From positions 5,841-69,840 of the forward strand of contig NZ_JAIQUM010000020.1 in assembly GCF_020075705.1 (NCBI RefSeq): 64,000 nt of DNA, given 5' to 3'. The DNA comes from Metabacillus rhizolycopersici (GTDB lineage: Bacteria; Bacillota; Bacilli; Bacillales; Bacillaceae). The notes below the pieces were generated by a model, which worked only from the letters and a program-made list of their open reading frames with translations, did no database searches and was not told where the DNA came from. Shown piece after piece: positions 8,343 through 16,897 of this stretch (position 1 is its first letter; each line of letters opens with the position of its first letter). Made by a program: the position numbers and the translations under genes.

Positions 8343-9335
8343 TTAATAAAGAAGATTTATAAAATCTGCCTTTTCAATATTTCCGAAGTATTTCTTCACA
8401 TTTATTTCATTAAGTGCTTTTTCAAGCTCTTCCTTTTCATAACGAGTCCCAAGCAAAGCTTGTTCAACCTCTTCTACATCGCCAACTCCAAAAAAGTCGC
8501 CATATATTTTACAATTATGAATGCTGCCTTTTTGGACCTCAAGACGCACATCAATTTGACCAACTGGGAATCGATGTGAATGCTGGTAGTTGAATTTTGG
8601 TGATTTCCCATAATTCCAATCCCAATTTTGGTAGCGTTCCTGCGAGATTTCATTGATTTTTTTCCAGTCGTCCTCTTTCAGTTCATAGGTTGGGATCGGT
8701 TCGGTGCCATCGAAGATATTATGAAGCAATAATTCTCTAAATTGTTCAATCGTGATTTTTTCTTCTAAGTATTCACTAATATTCGCAACACGACTTCTAA
8801 CTGATTTAATCCCTTTTGATTCAATTTTGTCTTTTTTAACTTTTAAAGCTGAAACAACACTGTCAATCTCTGAGTCAAATAACAATGTCCCATGTGAAAA
8901 CATTCGCCCTCTTGTAGAAAATTGGGCATTTCCTGAAATCTTTCGGCCGTCACTTGTCATAATATCATTTCTTCCACTCATCTCGGCTTTCACTCCAAGC
9001 TTTCCGAGTGCTTGAACAACTGGCTCTGTGAATTTCTTAAAGTTGTGAAAGCTTTCCCCATCATCCTTCGTAATAAAACTGAAATTCAAATTCCCTTTAT
9101 CGTGGTAAACAGCACCACCACCGGAAAGTCTTCTCACAACATGAATATTTTGTTCTTCAACATAAGCAGTATTTATCTCTTCAATTGTGTTTTGATTTTT
9201 ACCGATGATAATCGATGGTTCATTTATGTAAAATAATAAATAAGATTCGCTTGAATCTAAATACTTAAGTGCATATTCTTCAATCGCCAAGTTCATTCTT
9301 GGGTCTGTTATTCCTTTATTATCAATAAAAAGCAT
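8343..9335 (-). CDS. lplJ: Lipoate-protein ligase LplJ
   Basis: 330 residues from the ATG at 9335, which has GGAGG at good spacing; a ten-residue upstream extension is ignored. Family motifs are present: RRLSGGGAVYHDKGNLNFSF (residues about 69-88), the catalytic lysine in RKISGNAQ, and the HGTLLFD strand. It activates lipoate with ATP and attaches it to a lysine of lipoyl domains (GcvH and the E2 subunits) in the cytosol. It follows yhfI with an overlap of the upstream ORF region, as in B. subtilis, where yhfI and lplJ are also neighbours. Confidence 0.93.
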   Translation of the reverse strand: MLFIDNKGITDPRMNLAIEEYALKYLDSSESYLLFYINEPSIIIGKNQNTIEEINTAYVEEQNIHVVRRLSGGGAVYHDKGNLNFSFITKDDGESFHNFKKFTEPVVQALGKLGVKAEMSGRNDIMTSDGRKISGNAQFSTRGRMFSHGTLLFDSEIDSVVSALKVKKDKIESKGIKSVRSRVANISEYLEEKITIEQFRELLLHNIFDGTEPIPTYELKEDDWKKINEISQERYQNWDWNYGKSPKFNYQHSHRFPVGQIDVRLEVQKGSIHNCKIYGDFFGVGDVEEVEQALLGTRYEKEELEKALNEINVKKYFGNIEKADFINLLY

Positions 9336-9349
9336 GTAAATTCCTCCAA

Positions 9350-10087
9350 TTAATGATTGCTCCACGCATATCCTGAACTCGCAAGGACAACCTGTCCTTC
9401 GAATTCCTGTGCGGCTTCTTTGACTAAATTTTCGTGATCCCCGTAATGTGGTAAATGCGTTAATAACAGTTGTTTTACCTCAGCATGCTGAGCAATACGT
9501 GCCGCTTCCTTGCTATTCATATGTCCAGCATTTGTTCCATCCTGATTACCATAAAAGCTCGATTCAGCGATAAGAAGATCTGCTCCTTTTGAAAAAGGAA
9601 TAAATTCCTCTTGAAAGCTTGAATCAGCAGTATAAATAATTGTTGAACGCTGATCTGATATCCTCATAGCAAAGCATGGAGCAGGATGGATCGTGCGTAA
9701 AAATGTAATAGTAAATGGTCCAATTGTTAAGGTTTGATTAGGGTCATACTCGATTCCTTTTGTTGCCTCTTTATAGGATAGCTTGTTAAAAGCTTCTTGA
9801 TCTATGCCATGACCATAGATTGGCAAAGCCTTTTTTACACCTTTCAAAATCGATGTAACATAGCATCCATATTGTAAAGGTCCAATATCGGCAATATGAT
9901 CATGATGATAATGAGATAAAATAACGGCATCCAATTCGTCTAGCTCAATCGTCTCCTGAAGCTTTGACAAAACAGCACTACCACAATCAACTAATAATCG
10001 AAAGCCCTTTGATTCTAGTAAATAACCTGATGTGGCTTCATTCGCTGCTGGAAAACCACCCCAAAACCCGATAACCTTTAGTTTCAT
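9350..10087 (-). CDS. yhfI: MBL-fold metallohydrolase YhfI
   Basis: 245 residues. The metallo-beta-lactamase signature LSHYHHDHIADIGPL is at about residues 57-71. Further metal ligands are seen in YTADSSFQEE and the C-terminal LLLTHLPHYGDH, with histidine in GHMNSKEAARIA. It is the ElaC/YhfI-like branch, of unknown substrate; phosphodiester hydrolysis is likely. It is directly upstream of lplJ and near yhfH, matching B. subtilis order. The ATG at 10087 has AAAGGATG upstream. Confidence 0.88.
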   Translation of the reverse strand: MKLKVIGFWGGFPAANEATSGYLLESKGFRLLVDCGSAVLSKLQETIELDELDAVILSHYHHDHIADIGPLQYGCYVTSILKGVKKALPIYGHGIDQEAFNKLSYKEATKGIEYDPNQTLTIGPFTITFLRTIHPAPCFAMRISDQRSTIIYTADSSFQEEFIPFSKGADLLIAESSFYGNQDGTNAGHMNSKEAARIAQHAEVKQLLLTHLPHYGDHENLVKEAAQEFEGQVVLASSGYAWSNH

Positions 10088-10195
10088 GAACTCTTCATCC
10101 TTTCGAATTCTCCATTTCCTGCACTTTTAAACTATCTCCATTATACAAAATAAATATGTCGTATTCTAGAAAAGCGCTGGAGAAAAACATTAGAC

Positions 10196-10229
10196 AAAAA
10201 AAGAAGCTAGTACCCAACTAACTTCTTCC
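10196..10229 (-). terminator. Terminator of copC-copD
   Basis: Minus-strand stem AGAAGTTAGT / ACTAGCTTCT around a 5-nt loop, followed by seven T residues. It lies about 20 bp past the copD stop. Confidence 0.8.
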
Positions 10230-10246
10230 ATCAAAATTCAATTCCA

Positions 10247-11320
10247 TTACAAGCTTGGCGTAATCGAAAGCAATAACGCCAAAAATATTACCAAGACTAA
10301 CACTAAACTTAAAACTAAGAATAAATATGGATTTCTTCCTGTAATAAAAGTTATTAACTGAACAATTAGTAAGACAACGGCTAGAACAAATAATGGAATA
10401 GAATTTGAGGTTCCTTGTAAAGCTACAGACATTTCTGGTACCCATGCACCTTGATAAAACTTTTCGAATAAAGGTGAAATTCCCCCGTGTTCAATTGTTT
10501 CTGCCACAATATAAGGTGGAGATGAATTAGTCATAAAGCCAGTTATAATTAAAACAATTACGATGATGATCGCTTCCGCTCTAAGCCAGCCCAACTTCAT
10601 GTCCTTTTTCAACAGAAAACCATTTATACAACCAAATAGGATAATCACAAAGTAAAGTAAGTGCTTCAGCAAAAGAGCTTCACCATATGGCAATAACCAC
10701 GAGCTTTGATATTCAGGAACAGTATATTTCATCATCACTAGCCCTGAGACTGCGATGATTACGATTGCTATGATCGATAAAGGTGTGAACCAAGATCGAA
10801 ATGTTTTCCAATTTTCTTTCTTAATTGAAAAAAAGCTAATCACAATAAGAACGCCAAACCAAACAGCCATTAAGAAGAAATGAAGAGTTTGTGAGAGAAG
10901 CCCTATTGTTTTACTATGCGATGCTATATGACCGCTCAAGCTTACAAGGATAATCAAAAAGAACGTAACGCCTAGCCCAATGATGCTATTTACTCGATCT
11001 AACGGAACAAAATACAAAAATAGAGATAGAACAATTGAAATCAGGAAAGTTATTAACCAAACTCTTCCAGAATCTGTCGTAAGGATCAGTGTATGAACTA
11101 ATGTTAAGAAATCCCTTTTCCCATAAAAGAAAACAAATAACTGGAGAAGTGGGCCAAATGAAAGAATTCCAATTAATAATGCCAAAAAACTTATTAATCT
11201 TTTGGGCATTTTTATTTCTGGCTTATAGCCATTGGGAATTGCATGCAATAGAAGTGCTCCAACTACAATGGCAAAACAGATGTAGAGAAGCGTATCTATC
11301 ACAGTTGTTACCAAAATCAT
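10247..11320 (-). CDS. CopD-family copper-handling membrane protein
   Basis: 357 residues with about nine hydrophobic segments. The PF05425 CopD domain is recognisable in the second half (SLSGHIASHSK, LHFFLMAVWFGVLIVI, TGFMTNSSP), with the conserved histidines in HIASHS and in LLKHLLYFVIILFG. It probably moves or binds copper at the membrane together with the adjacent CopC-domain protein. The start ATG at 11320 shares a base with the copC stop, so translation is coupled. In B. subtilis the same two domains are fused in YcnJ; here they are separate. No CsoR or other copper regulator is adjacent. Confidence 0.82.
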   Translation of the reverse strand: MILVTTVIDTLLYICFAIVVGALLLHAIPNGYKPEIKMPKRLISFLALLIGILSFGPLLQLFVFFYGKRDFLTLVHTLILTTDSGRVWLITFLISIVLSLFLYFVPLDRVNSIIGLGVTFFLIILVSLSGHIASHSKTIGLLSQTLHFFLMAVWFGVLIVISFFSIKKENWKTFRSWFTPLSIIAIVIIAVSGLVMMKYTVPEYQSSWLLPYGEALLLKHLLYFVIILFGCINGFLLKKDMKLGWLRAEAIIIVIVLIITGFMTNSSPPYIVAETIEHGGISPLFEKFYQGAWVPEMSVALQGTSNSIPLFVLAVVLLIVQLITFITGRNPYLFLVLSLVLVLVIFLALLLSITPSL

Positions 11321-11883
11321 TATTTTTTCTTCCTTCTAGCAATAAGTACAAATAATAAAATGACGATTATGACAGCACCAATTAATAATACACCTACATT
11401 ACCTTGACTTTCGTCCGTTTTTGTTTCTGTCTTTGAATTCAAGCCATTTTCTACTTGATCACTCGTTGATTCTTGATCTGTTATTTCGTCTTGATTCGTA
11501 TCTGCTTCCTCAAGAGGAGTTTCTTGCTCAACTTCTTCCACATTTACAGTAAAAGAATATTCACCTGAGACAGGATGACTGTCAGCACTAATGATATCCC
11601 ACTTTACCTTATATTCCCCATTTGAAAGTGGTTGTTCGAAATAAACATTAAGGATATTATCATGAATTTCAATGCTTTTTACAGGTGTTTCTTGGCCACT
11701 TTCGTCAATTACTGTGACAATGCTTCCTTGTTGAATAGATGAATTAAAGTTTAACTCAATACTATCTAGCTTTTCTATCACTTCTGAGCCTTCCGCTGGA
11801 TTGGAGGATTCTAATCCTGTGTGAGCAAATACCAAAGTAGGTACAAGCATCAGGATTGCAAATAAAAACATCATTTTTTTCAT
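11320..11883 (-). CDS. CopC-domain copper-binding protein, membrane-anchored
   Basis: 187 residues. The signal peptide is cut after VFA to give a mature N-terminal histidine (HTGLESSNPAEGSEV), the Cu(II) ligand of CopC proteins. SADSHPVSGEYSFTV carries the second conserved histidine and aspartate. An acidic, glutamine-rich linker (about residues 115-160) leads to a C-terminal membrane helix VLLIGAVIIVILLFVLIA and a basic tail, so the domain is held on the outer face of the membrane. It is the first gene of the copC-copD pair. Confidence 0.85.
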   Translation of the reverse strand: MKKMMFLFAILMLVPTLVFAHTGLESSNPAEGSEVIEKLDSIELNFNSSIQQGSIVTVIDESGQETPVKSIEIHDNILNVYFEQPLSNGEYKVKWDIISADSHPVSGEYSFTVNVEEVEQETPLEEADTNQDEITDQESTSDQVENGLNSKTETKTDESQGNVGVLLIGAVIIVILLFVLIARRKKK

Positions 11884-12205
11884 TTCATTTCACCTCATAC
11901 ATTTTCATGGTTATCTCTCTATACGAAAAAACGTCCCTGCTCGGGAATTTCTCTCAAATAAACCTTTTTTATGTTAGTCTTTTCGAAACTTTACCAGCAG
12001 TTTATTTGCGATTAAACCTTTAAGAGGTACCTACAACATTCTAGTTTTCATTTATAGTATAGTCAACAAGTAGGAATTTCTGTCATGGAAATGTCAATAG
12101 GACGTGAACTTTATATGACCATCCACTAAAAAGTGGGTAACTTATTCTTTCAATTTAAAATACAAATTTTTTTCAATCTAACCACCAGTTGTTACAAAAC
12201 AACTG
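11884..12205. other. Gene-free spacer between copC and yhfH
   Basis: About 320 bp between divergent genes. I see no supported ORF. A weak hairpin and the ribosome site of copC are at the left end; the yhfH promoter is at the right end. Confidence 0.4.
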
Positions 12206-12234
12206 TTGACATATACCATCTGTTATAATACAAT
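12206..12234 (+). promoter_or_regulatory. yhfH promoter
   Basis: TTGACA (12206-12211), a 17-bp spacer and TACAAT (12229-12234). A second TATAAT-like box overlaps at 12224. It sits about 35 bp upstream of the yhfH start. Confidence 0.65.
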
Positions 12235-12266
12235 AAAAACAATAAATGACATGGAGGCGATTCCAA

Positions 12267-12401
12267 ATGATCATGAAAATTAATGACTTTTTTAGAAACT
12301 TGCCAAAAAAACAGTGCAAAGAGTGTGGAAATGAAATTGAAGAGCAACATGAGTGCTATGGCAACACATGCGATGAGTGCCAACATGTAACAGATATTTA
12401 A
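12267..12401 (+). CDS. yhfH: YhfH family zinc-ribbon-like small protein
   Basis: 44 residues beginning MIMKINDFFRNLPKKQC. The motif CKECGNEIEEQHECYGNTC (residues 17-35) followed by DECQH gives two CxxC-type pairs, typical of the YhfH family of tiny metal-binding proteins in Bacillaceae. The ribosome site GGAGG precedes the ATG at 12267. It lies between its own promoter and a strong terminator, near yhfI as in B. subtilis. The function is unknown. Confidence 0.85.
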   Translation: MIMKINDFFRNLPKKQCKECGNEIEEQHECYGNTCDECQHVTDI

Positions 12402-12460
12402 AAATCATTGATAATTTACGTTCTGTACTATTACACATAATTCCCATTAAAACTTTTCTT

Positions 12461-12502
12461 CACACAAAAAGGATGACGAAACATCGTCATCCTTTTTGTG
12501 TA
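12461..12502. terminator. Bidirectional terminator between yhfH and the LacI gene
   Basis: Perfect 18-bp stem ACACAAAAAGGATGACGA with a 4-nt loop and its complement, with A/T-runs on both sides. It serves convergent yhfH (+) and the LacI-family gene (-). Confidence 0.9.
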
Positions 12503-12570
12503 GAAAGATAAAATATTTTTTAGACTTATCCGACCGTCTTCAGCTGAACAAGACTGATGGAAGTCCTATT

Positions 12571-13590
12571 TTAAGATGTCGCTACTAGCTTCCTTTTCTT
12601 CATTGTTGATCCACGGATAGCTAGTTTCATAGAGAATATATGTTTTTCGGTAGAACGAAATTGTCTTTTATGTATTTTTTCAAAGGCGACCTCTATTGAT
12701 TTTATAGCCATTTCCTCAACTGGCTGTACCACTGTAGTAATCTTTGGGTCAAATAGCTCTGAAATTTCCATGTTGTCAAAACCAACAACAGCAAAGTCTT
12801 CAGGAATATTCCATCCATGTTTTTTTGCTTCCGAAATGAAACCAGCTGCGACAGAATCTCCACCAGTAAAAATTGCTGTTGGTTTGATTTTCATCTCCGT
12901 TATCTTTCTGAAAATTTGTTTTCCATCTTCAATACTAGCAACATTTTCAAAGTGGAAATTCTCATCAAAGGTACAACCAGACTCTAATAATGCCCTTTTA
13001 AATCCTTTCTCCCTCGCCTTCATTCCTTCGCTTACGATACCGTTAGAACAATAAGCAATCTGTCTATGGCCCATTTCAAGTAAATGCTTTGCCACGTTAT
13101 AGCCGCTTGAAGCTTGATTCATATACACCATTGGAATTTGAGCATGCTCAATCATTTCATTGCAAAGCACGATTGGACCATAATTTAAATAAGCATCAAT
13201 GATAGACCAATCATTTTCAATCGAAGTCATAATTACTCCATCCACCTGCTTGGTTTTAAGGAGATTTAAGTAATTTAGTTCCTTCTGTTTGGAGAATTGT
13301 GTTTGACAAATAATTAGCTGATAGCCTTTTGCAGATGCAGCCATTTCAAGTATTTCGATAAGCTGACTAAAAAAAGGCGTCGATATTTTCGGAATTAAGA
13401 CAGCTATGATCCCTGTCTTATTATTTCTTAAACTTCTTGCCGCAGAATTTGGAACATACCCCAATTGCTCCATCGCCTGCTGAACAAGCTTTTTTTTCTC
13501 CACTGATACATATGGATGGTCATTTAAAACTCGGGATACAGTCGTTCTTGATAATCCTGCTAACTTCGCAACATCTTTTATGGTAGACAA
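12571..13590 (-). CDS. LacI-family transcriptional regulator
   Basis: 339 residues. The N-terminal helix-turn-helix STIKDVAKLAGLSRTTVSRV (residues 2-21) and hinge helix NSAARSLRNN are followed by a periplasmic-binding-like effector domain (GIIAVLIPKISTPFFSQL, GHRQIAYCSN, DFAVVGFDN). It should repress one or more catabolic genes and be released by a sugar-like ligand. No sugar genes are next to it, so its target is elsewhere or only itself. A cre-like operator lies between its promoter and start codon. Confidence 0.88.
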   Translation of the reverse strand: MSTIKDVAKLAGLSRTTVSRVLNDHPYVSVEKKKLVQQAMEQLGYVPNSAARSLRNNKTGIIAVLIPKISTPFFSQLIEILEMAASAKGYQLIICQTQFSKQKELNYLNLLKTKQVDGVIMTSIENDWSIIDAYLNYGPIVLCNEMIEHAQIPMVYMNQASSGYNVAKHLLEMGHRQIAYCSNGIVSEGMKAREKGFKRALLESGCTFDENFHFENVASIEDGKQIFRKITEMKIKPTAIFTGGDSVAAGFISEAKKHGWNIPEDFAVVGFDNMEISELFDPKITTVVQPVEEMAIKSIEVAFEKIHKRQFRSTEKHIFSMKLAIRGSTMKKRKLVATS

Positions 13591-13638
13591 TGTTCTCCCT
13601 CCCCATTAGTTCTTTGTTGTCGCCCATCTCATCTTATA

Positions 13639-13656
13639 TATGGAAACGTTTTCATT
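13639..13656. promoter_or_regulatory. cre-like operator in front of the LacI gene
   Basis: The 18 bp centred on TGGAAACGTTTTCA match the Bacillus cre consensus WWTGNAARCGNWWWCAWW at every defined position. It lies just downstream of the predicted promoter, suiting a roadblock or autorepression by CcpA or by the LacI protein itself. Confidence 0.7.
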
Positions 13657-13663
13657 TATTTTA

Positions 13664-13692
13664 ATTATATGAAACTATCACAATAAATTCAA
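13664..13692 (-). promoter_or_regulatory. Promoter of the LacI-family gene
   Basis: Minus-strand TTGAAT (13687-13692), a 17-bp spacer and consensus TATAAT (13664-13669). Confidence 0.65.
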
Positions 13693-13732
13693 TCCCCTTT
13701 TACAAAAATAGTTAATTAACATTGAGAGTAGA

Positions 13733-13774
13733 ACACATGTAAGGGAAAGAATTATCTCTTTCCCTTACATGTGT
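13733..13774 (-). terminator. Strong hairpin after yhgE
   Basis: Perfect 18-bp inverted repeat, arm ACACATGTAAGGGAAAGA with a 6-nt loop, 9 bp past the yhgE stop. It lacks a T-run in either direction, so it may be a weak terminator or an mRNA 3'-end stabiliser. Confidence 0.6.
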
Positions 13775-13782
13775 CAATAGTA

Positions 13783-16008
13783 TTAAGCAGGTATATCTTC
13801 ATTTAGAATATGTCTTTCCTTCTTCACCTTCAACGTAAAGTAGACAATTGTTCCGATTACCGCACAAACTAAAAATCCAACTAAAACGAGTGCTTGTGAC
13901 CACATATCAGTAAAATCTCCACTTGAGATAATTGCTTTAAATCCAGCAACTGAATATGTCATTGGTAACCATTGATTTATTTTCTGAAATATATTTGGAA
14001 TTAACTCTAACGGAAACGTTCCAGCACTTGTTGTTAATTGCAAAATTAATACAATAATTGCAACAAAACGACCAGGATCAGCCATCGTTGTCACCAAAAA
14101 TTGAACAATTGCCATAAATGTTAAACTAGTTAATATACTGAACAAGATAAACAATTCTACACTTTTCACTTCAATACCTAATCCAAATAAAAGAATGACA
14201 TCTGCTAGAATTGCTTGAACGACTGCAACAAAGAATAAAACACTGAATTTGCTTAAAAACCATGTAAATCCTGATTTTGGGATCCCTGATGATTCTCTTA
14301 GTGGAAAGACTACAGTTAATAGTAATGCTCCAACAAATAATGCTAGCGACAAGAAGTATGGCGCAAGACCAGTTCCATAGTTTGGCACTTCATGTAATTC
14401 TTCGGTATGAAGATCAACTGGATTGGCAACCATATCGAATAATTCATTAGAACCTTGAGTCTCTTTCGTTTCCTCAGATGCTTCTCCTAGCTTCGTCGAA
14501 AGCTCACTTGTTCCATCAGATAACACTGTTAATCCGTTATTGATTTGATCAGCTCCATTTGCTAGTTCCGTTGATCCGGCTTCTAAAGCAACAGACCCAT
14601 CAGCTAGCTGGCTGATCCCTTTTTCGAGCGCTATTCCACCGTCTTTTAGCTGTTTCGTTCCTACTTTCGCTTCCGTAATTTTGTCGCCGAAAACACTTAA
14701 GCCAGATGTAATTTTGGATTGTCCCTCATTCACCTGAACTGCACCATTGTATAGCTTTTCTTGACCAGCTGCTAATTGATCGATCGTATCTTGAACTATA
14801 ACAGTACCATTATAAATTTTTTCAGTACTTGCTGGTAACTCGGCTACGTTTTTGGTAAGCTCACTAGCTCCCGCTGCCAATTGATTAAGATTTGAAGCTA
14901 ATTGTTTTCCTCCTTGATCTAAAGAGCTGAGAGCTTCAGCTAACTTTTGTAACTCCTGTTTATTTTGTTCAGGTAGAGGCATTGCTTGCAATTCTGTCAT
15001 CATGTCATTTACGTCTGTCATCACTTGCGATAAATTTTGTGACAGCTTAGCTGCTCCCACACTTGCATCAATACTTCCATCTGCAAGCTGATTAGTGCCA
15101 GCGACTAGTTTTGAAGCACTATTTTTCAACGTCTCTGTTCCACTTGTTAAACTTGGTAGCGATTTTTGTAATTCCTGCATTCCTAATCGTGACTCATTTA
15201 AGCCTGTTACTAATGCTGATGTGCCAGCTTCAGCCTTCACTGAACCATTATATAATTCATCTTGACCTTGCTTCATGGTAGCTAATCCTTCATCTAAACT
15301 ACTAACGCCATTTGCTAGCTCTGATGAACCTGTTGATGCTTCCTGTAAACCATCTTTGAATGTGACTGAACTTTTCACCAGCTCATGAAGACTCTCATCA
15401 AGAGTGCTAGAGCCTTTCTTTAGCTCGCCGACTCCATCGTTAATTTTATTCGCACCGTCACTTGCTTCACCAATTCCATCTGCCATTAATTCGATATTGT
15501 CAAAAATACTTTCTGCATATGTCTTTGTTAGCGACGACGCAACCTCTTCTTTTATTTTCGTAACAGCACTTTCACCAATTTGTCCCGAAATAAAGTTATA
15601 AGCTTTATTCGTTTTAAAAGAAAGTTCTAAATGCTGTGGTTGAGCGTCTTGTAATGTTGTTGCATTGCTAGAGAAGTTTTCAGGAATTTCAATCACCATG
15701 TAATAATCATGGTTTTCAAGCCCTTTATCTGCATCTTCTTTATCAACAAAATTCCAGTCAAAGCTAGCATTTTCCTTTAAATTTCCAACGAGTTCATTCC
15801 CAACGTCTAACTCTTTTCCTTCATATGTTGCACCACGATCATTATTCACAACAGCTACGGGTAACTCATCAAGTTTTCCATAAGGATCCCAAAAAGCACT
15901 AAGATAACCACCGCTATACATTAACGGGATAAACAACACTCCAATTACTGCAATGAGAACCTTTTTATTTTTAAATAATGCTTTCCATTCTTGTTTTATT
16001 AAAGACAT
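13783..16008 (-). CDS. yhgE: YhgE/Pip-family membrane protein
   Basis: 741 residues. There is one membrane segment near the N-terminus (VLIAVIGVLFIPLMYSGGYL), a large extracytoplasmic region (about residues 40-540) of repeated L.DG...L-type turns forming a long coiled coil, then about five membrane helices in the last 190 residues. This is the layout of YhgE and lactococcal Pip (phage infection protein), related to ABC-2 permeases and type VII-associated proteins. The natural role is unclear; Pip acts as a phage receptor. It is transcribed after yhgD, with its own copy of the operator (16035-16057) between promoter region and start. Confidence 0.9.
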   Translation of the reverse strand: MSLIKQEWKALFKNKKVLIAVIGVLFIPLMYSGGYLSAFWDPYGKLDELPVAVVNNDRGATYEGKELDVGNELVGNLKENASFDWNFVDKEDADKGLENHDYYMVIEIPENFSSNATTLQDAQPQHLELSFKTNKAYNFISGQIGESAVTKIKEEVASSLTKTYAESIFDNIELMADGIGEASDGANKINDGVGELKKGSSTLDESLHELVKSSVTFKDGLQEASTGSSELANGVSSLDEGLATMKQGQDELYNGSVKAEAGTSALVTGLNESRLGMQELQKSLPSLTSGTETLKNSASKLVAGTNQLADGSIDASVGAAKLSQNLSQVMTDVNDMMTELQAMPLPEQNKQELQKLAEALSSLDQGGKQLASNLNQLAAGASELTKNVAELPASTEKIYNGTVIVQDTIDQLAAGQEKLYNGAVQVNEGQSKITSGLSVFGDKITEAKVGTKQLKDGGIALEKGISQLADGSVALEAGSTELANGADQINNGLTVLSDGTSELSTKLGEASEETKETQGSNELFDMVANPVDLHTEELHEVPNYGTGLAPYFLSLALFVGALLLTVVFPLRESSGIPKSGFTWFLSKFSVLFFVAVVQAILADVILLFGLGIEVKSVELFILFSILTSLTFMAIVQFLVTTMADPGRFVAIIVLILQLTTSAGTFPLELIPNIFQKINQWLPMTYSVAGFKAIISSGDFTDMWSQALVLVGFLVCAVIGTIVYFTLKVKKERHILNEDIPA

Positions 16009-16034
16009 CTATTTCAACCTCCTACATTTCAAAG

Positions 16035-16057
16035 TGACCAATATATCAATTTGGTCA
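16035..16057. promoter_or_regulatory. YhgD-type operator in front of yhgE
   Basis: 23-bp inverted repeat TGACCA-N10-TTGGTCA, 27 bp upstream of the yhgE start. Its half-sites are the same as those of the site at 16681-16703 in front of yhgD. Confidence 0.7.
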
Positions 16058-16083
16058 TATTTTCGCAAAAAAGAAGAGGATCA

Positions 16084-16656
16084 TCAGATCGACAATCCTT
16101 TTAATACATACAACTCAAGTAGCTGAGCAATTTTTTCTTTTTCAAGTGGTTCGTGATTTTTTTCCCAATCAAATATGAGTGATACATAAAGCTTTAAGAA
16201 GATAAATGACGTAAGCTCTGGATCACATGCTCTAATCTCCTTGTTGTCAATTGCTAGGATGATTTTTTGTTTAATATAGTTTAAAACCATCTCTTCAACT
16301 TTTTGCACGCCTTCTTTTACCGCTTTTGTTCCTAATTCATTACTTTCTTGATAAATTTTTATCGTTAGTAGATGTGTTTTGCGAAATTCTAAAATACGAT
16401 AAATCGCTCGATGCACATTTTCAAAAAAAGATTGCTGTGGTTCAAACGCTTCATCCGCTGCTTCCTTCATATCAGCTAGTAATCTTTCTATGATTTCAGA
16501 AAATAAGTCTTCCTTGTTTTTATAAAAGGTATAAATGGTACCCTTTCCAACATTCGCCAGACGGGAGACTTGATCCATTGTTGTCGCTTTGTAACCAAAT
16601 TGAGTAAAAGATCTGGTTGCGGCATCGAGAATATGTTGCTTTCGGTTGCTACTCAA
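16084..16656 (-). CDS. yhgD: TetR-family regulator YhgD (TTG start)
   Basis: 190 residues from the TTG at 16656 (AGGAGTGG six nt upstream), giving MSSNRKQHILDAATRSF, which lines up with TetR proteins. The longer ATG reading starts inside the operator. The HTH is seen in TTMDQVSRLANVGKGTIYTF (about residues 24-43). The C-terminal helical domain would bind an unknown lipophilic ligand. It most likely represses itself and yhgE through two matching 23-bp inverted repeats. Confidence 0.88.
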   Translation of the reverse strand: MSSNRKQHILDAATRSFTQFGYKATTMDQVSRLANVGKGTIYTFYKNKEDLFSEIIERLLADMKEAADEAFEPQQSFFENVHRAIYRILEFRKTHLLTIKIYQESNELGTKAVKEGVQKVEEMVLNYIKQKIILAIDNKEIRACDPELTSFIFLKLYVSLIFDWEKNHEPLEKEKIAQLLELYVLKGLSI

Positions 16657-16680
16657 TACGACCACTCCTGCTCTTAAAAA

Positions 16681-16703
16681 TGACCAAATGATCATTTTGG
16701 TCA
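16681..16703. promoter_or_regulatory. YhgD-type operator in front of yhgD
   Basis: 23-bp inverted repeat beginning TGACCAAATGATCA and ending TTGGTCA, flanked by AAA/TTT. It ends 25 bp upstream of the TTG start, suiting autorepression. Confidence 0.7.
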
Positions 16704-16836
16704 TTTAGTATGAATGTAATATAACATAATGCTTCTGTCTTTTCAATAAATGTCTTCCTTTTCATCACGGAATTCATTCTGAAGTTCTGGCCACTCATTA
16801 TTCTGCCGAATAGTAAAATTGAGTTTGCTCTCTGGC

Positions 16837-16880
16837 TAACAAAGAACCTCTAGCTTTGATCAGCTAGAGGTTCTTTGTTA
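16837..16880 (-). terminator. Terminator of the CNNM/CorC gene
   Basis: Stem TAACAAAGAACCTCTAGCT with a 6-nt loop and its complement, directly after the stop at 16898. Flanking T-rich sequence on the minus strand supports termination. Confidence 0.85.
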
Positions 16881-16897
16881 TCTTTTAATTGTCCTAC

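Noticed and set aside
12192..12386. 64-residue minus-strand ORF
   Set aside because: It is the shadow of yhfH, whose cysteine motifs and ribosome site are on the plus strand.
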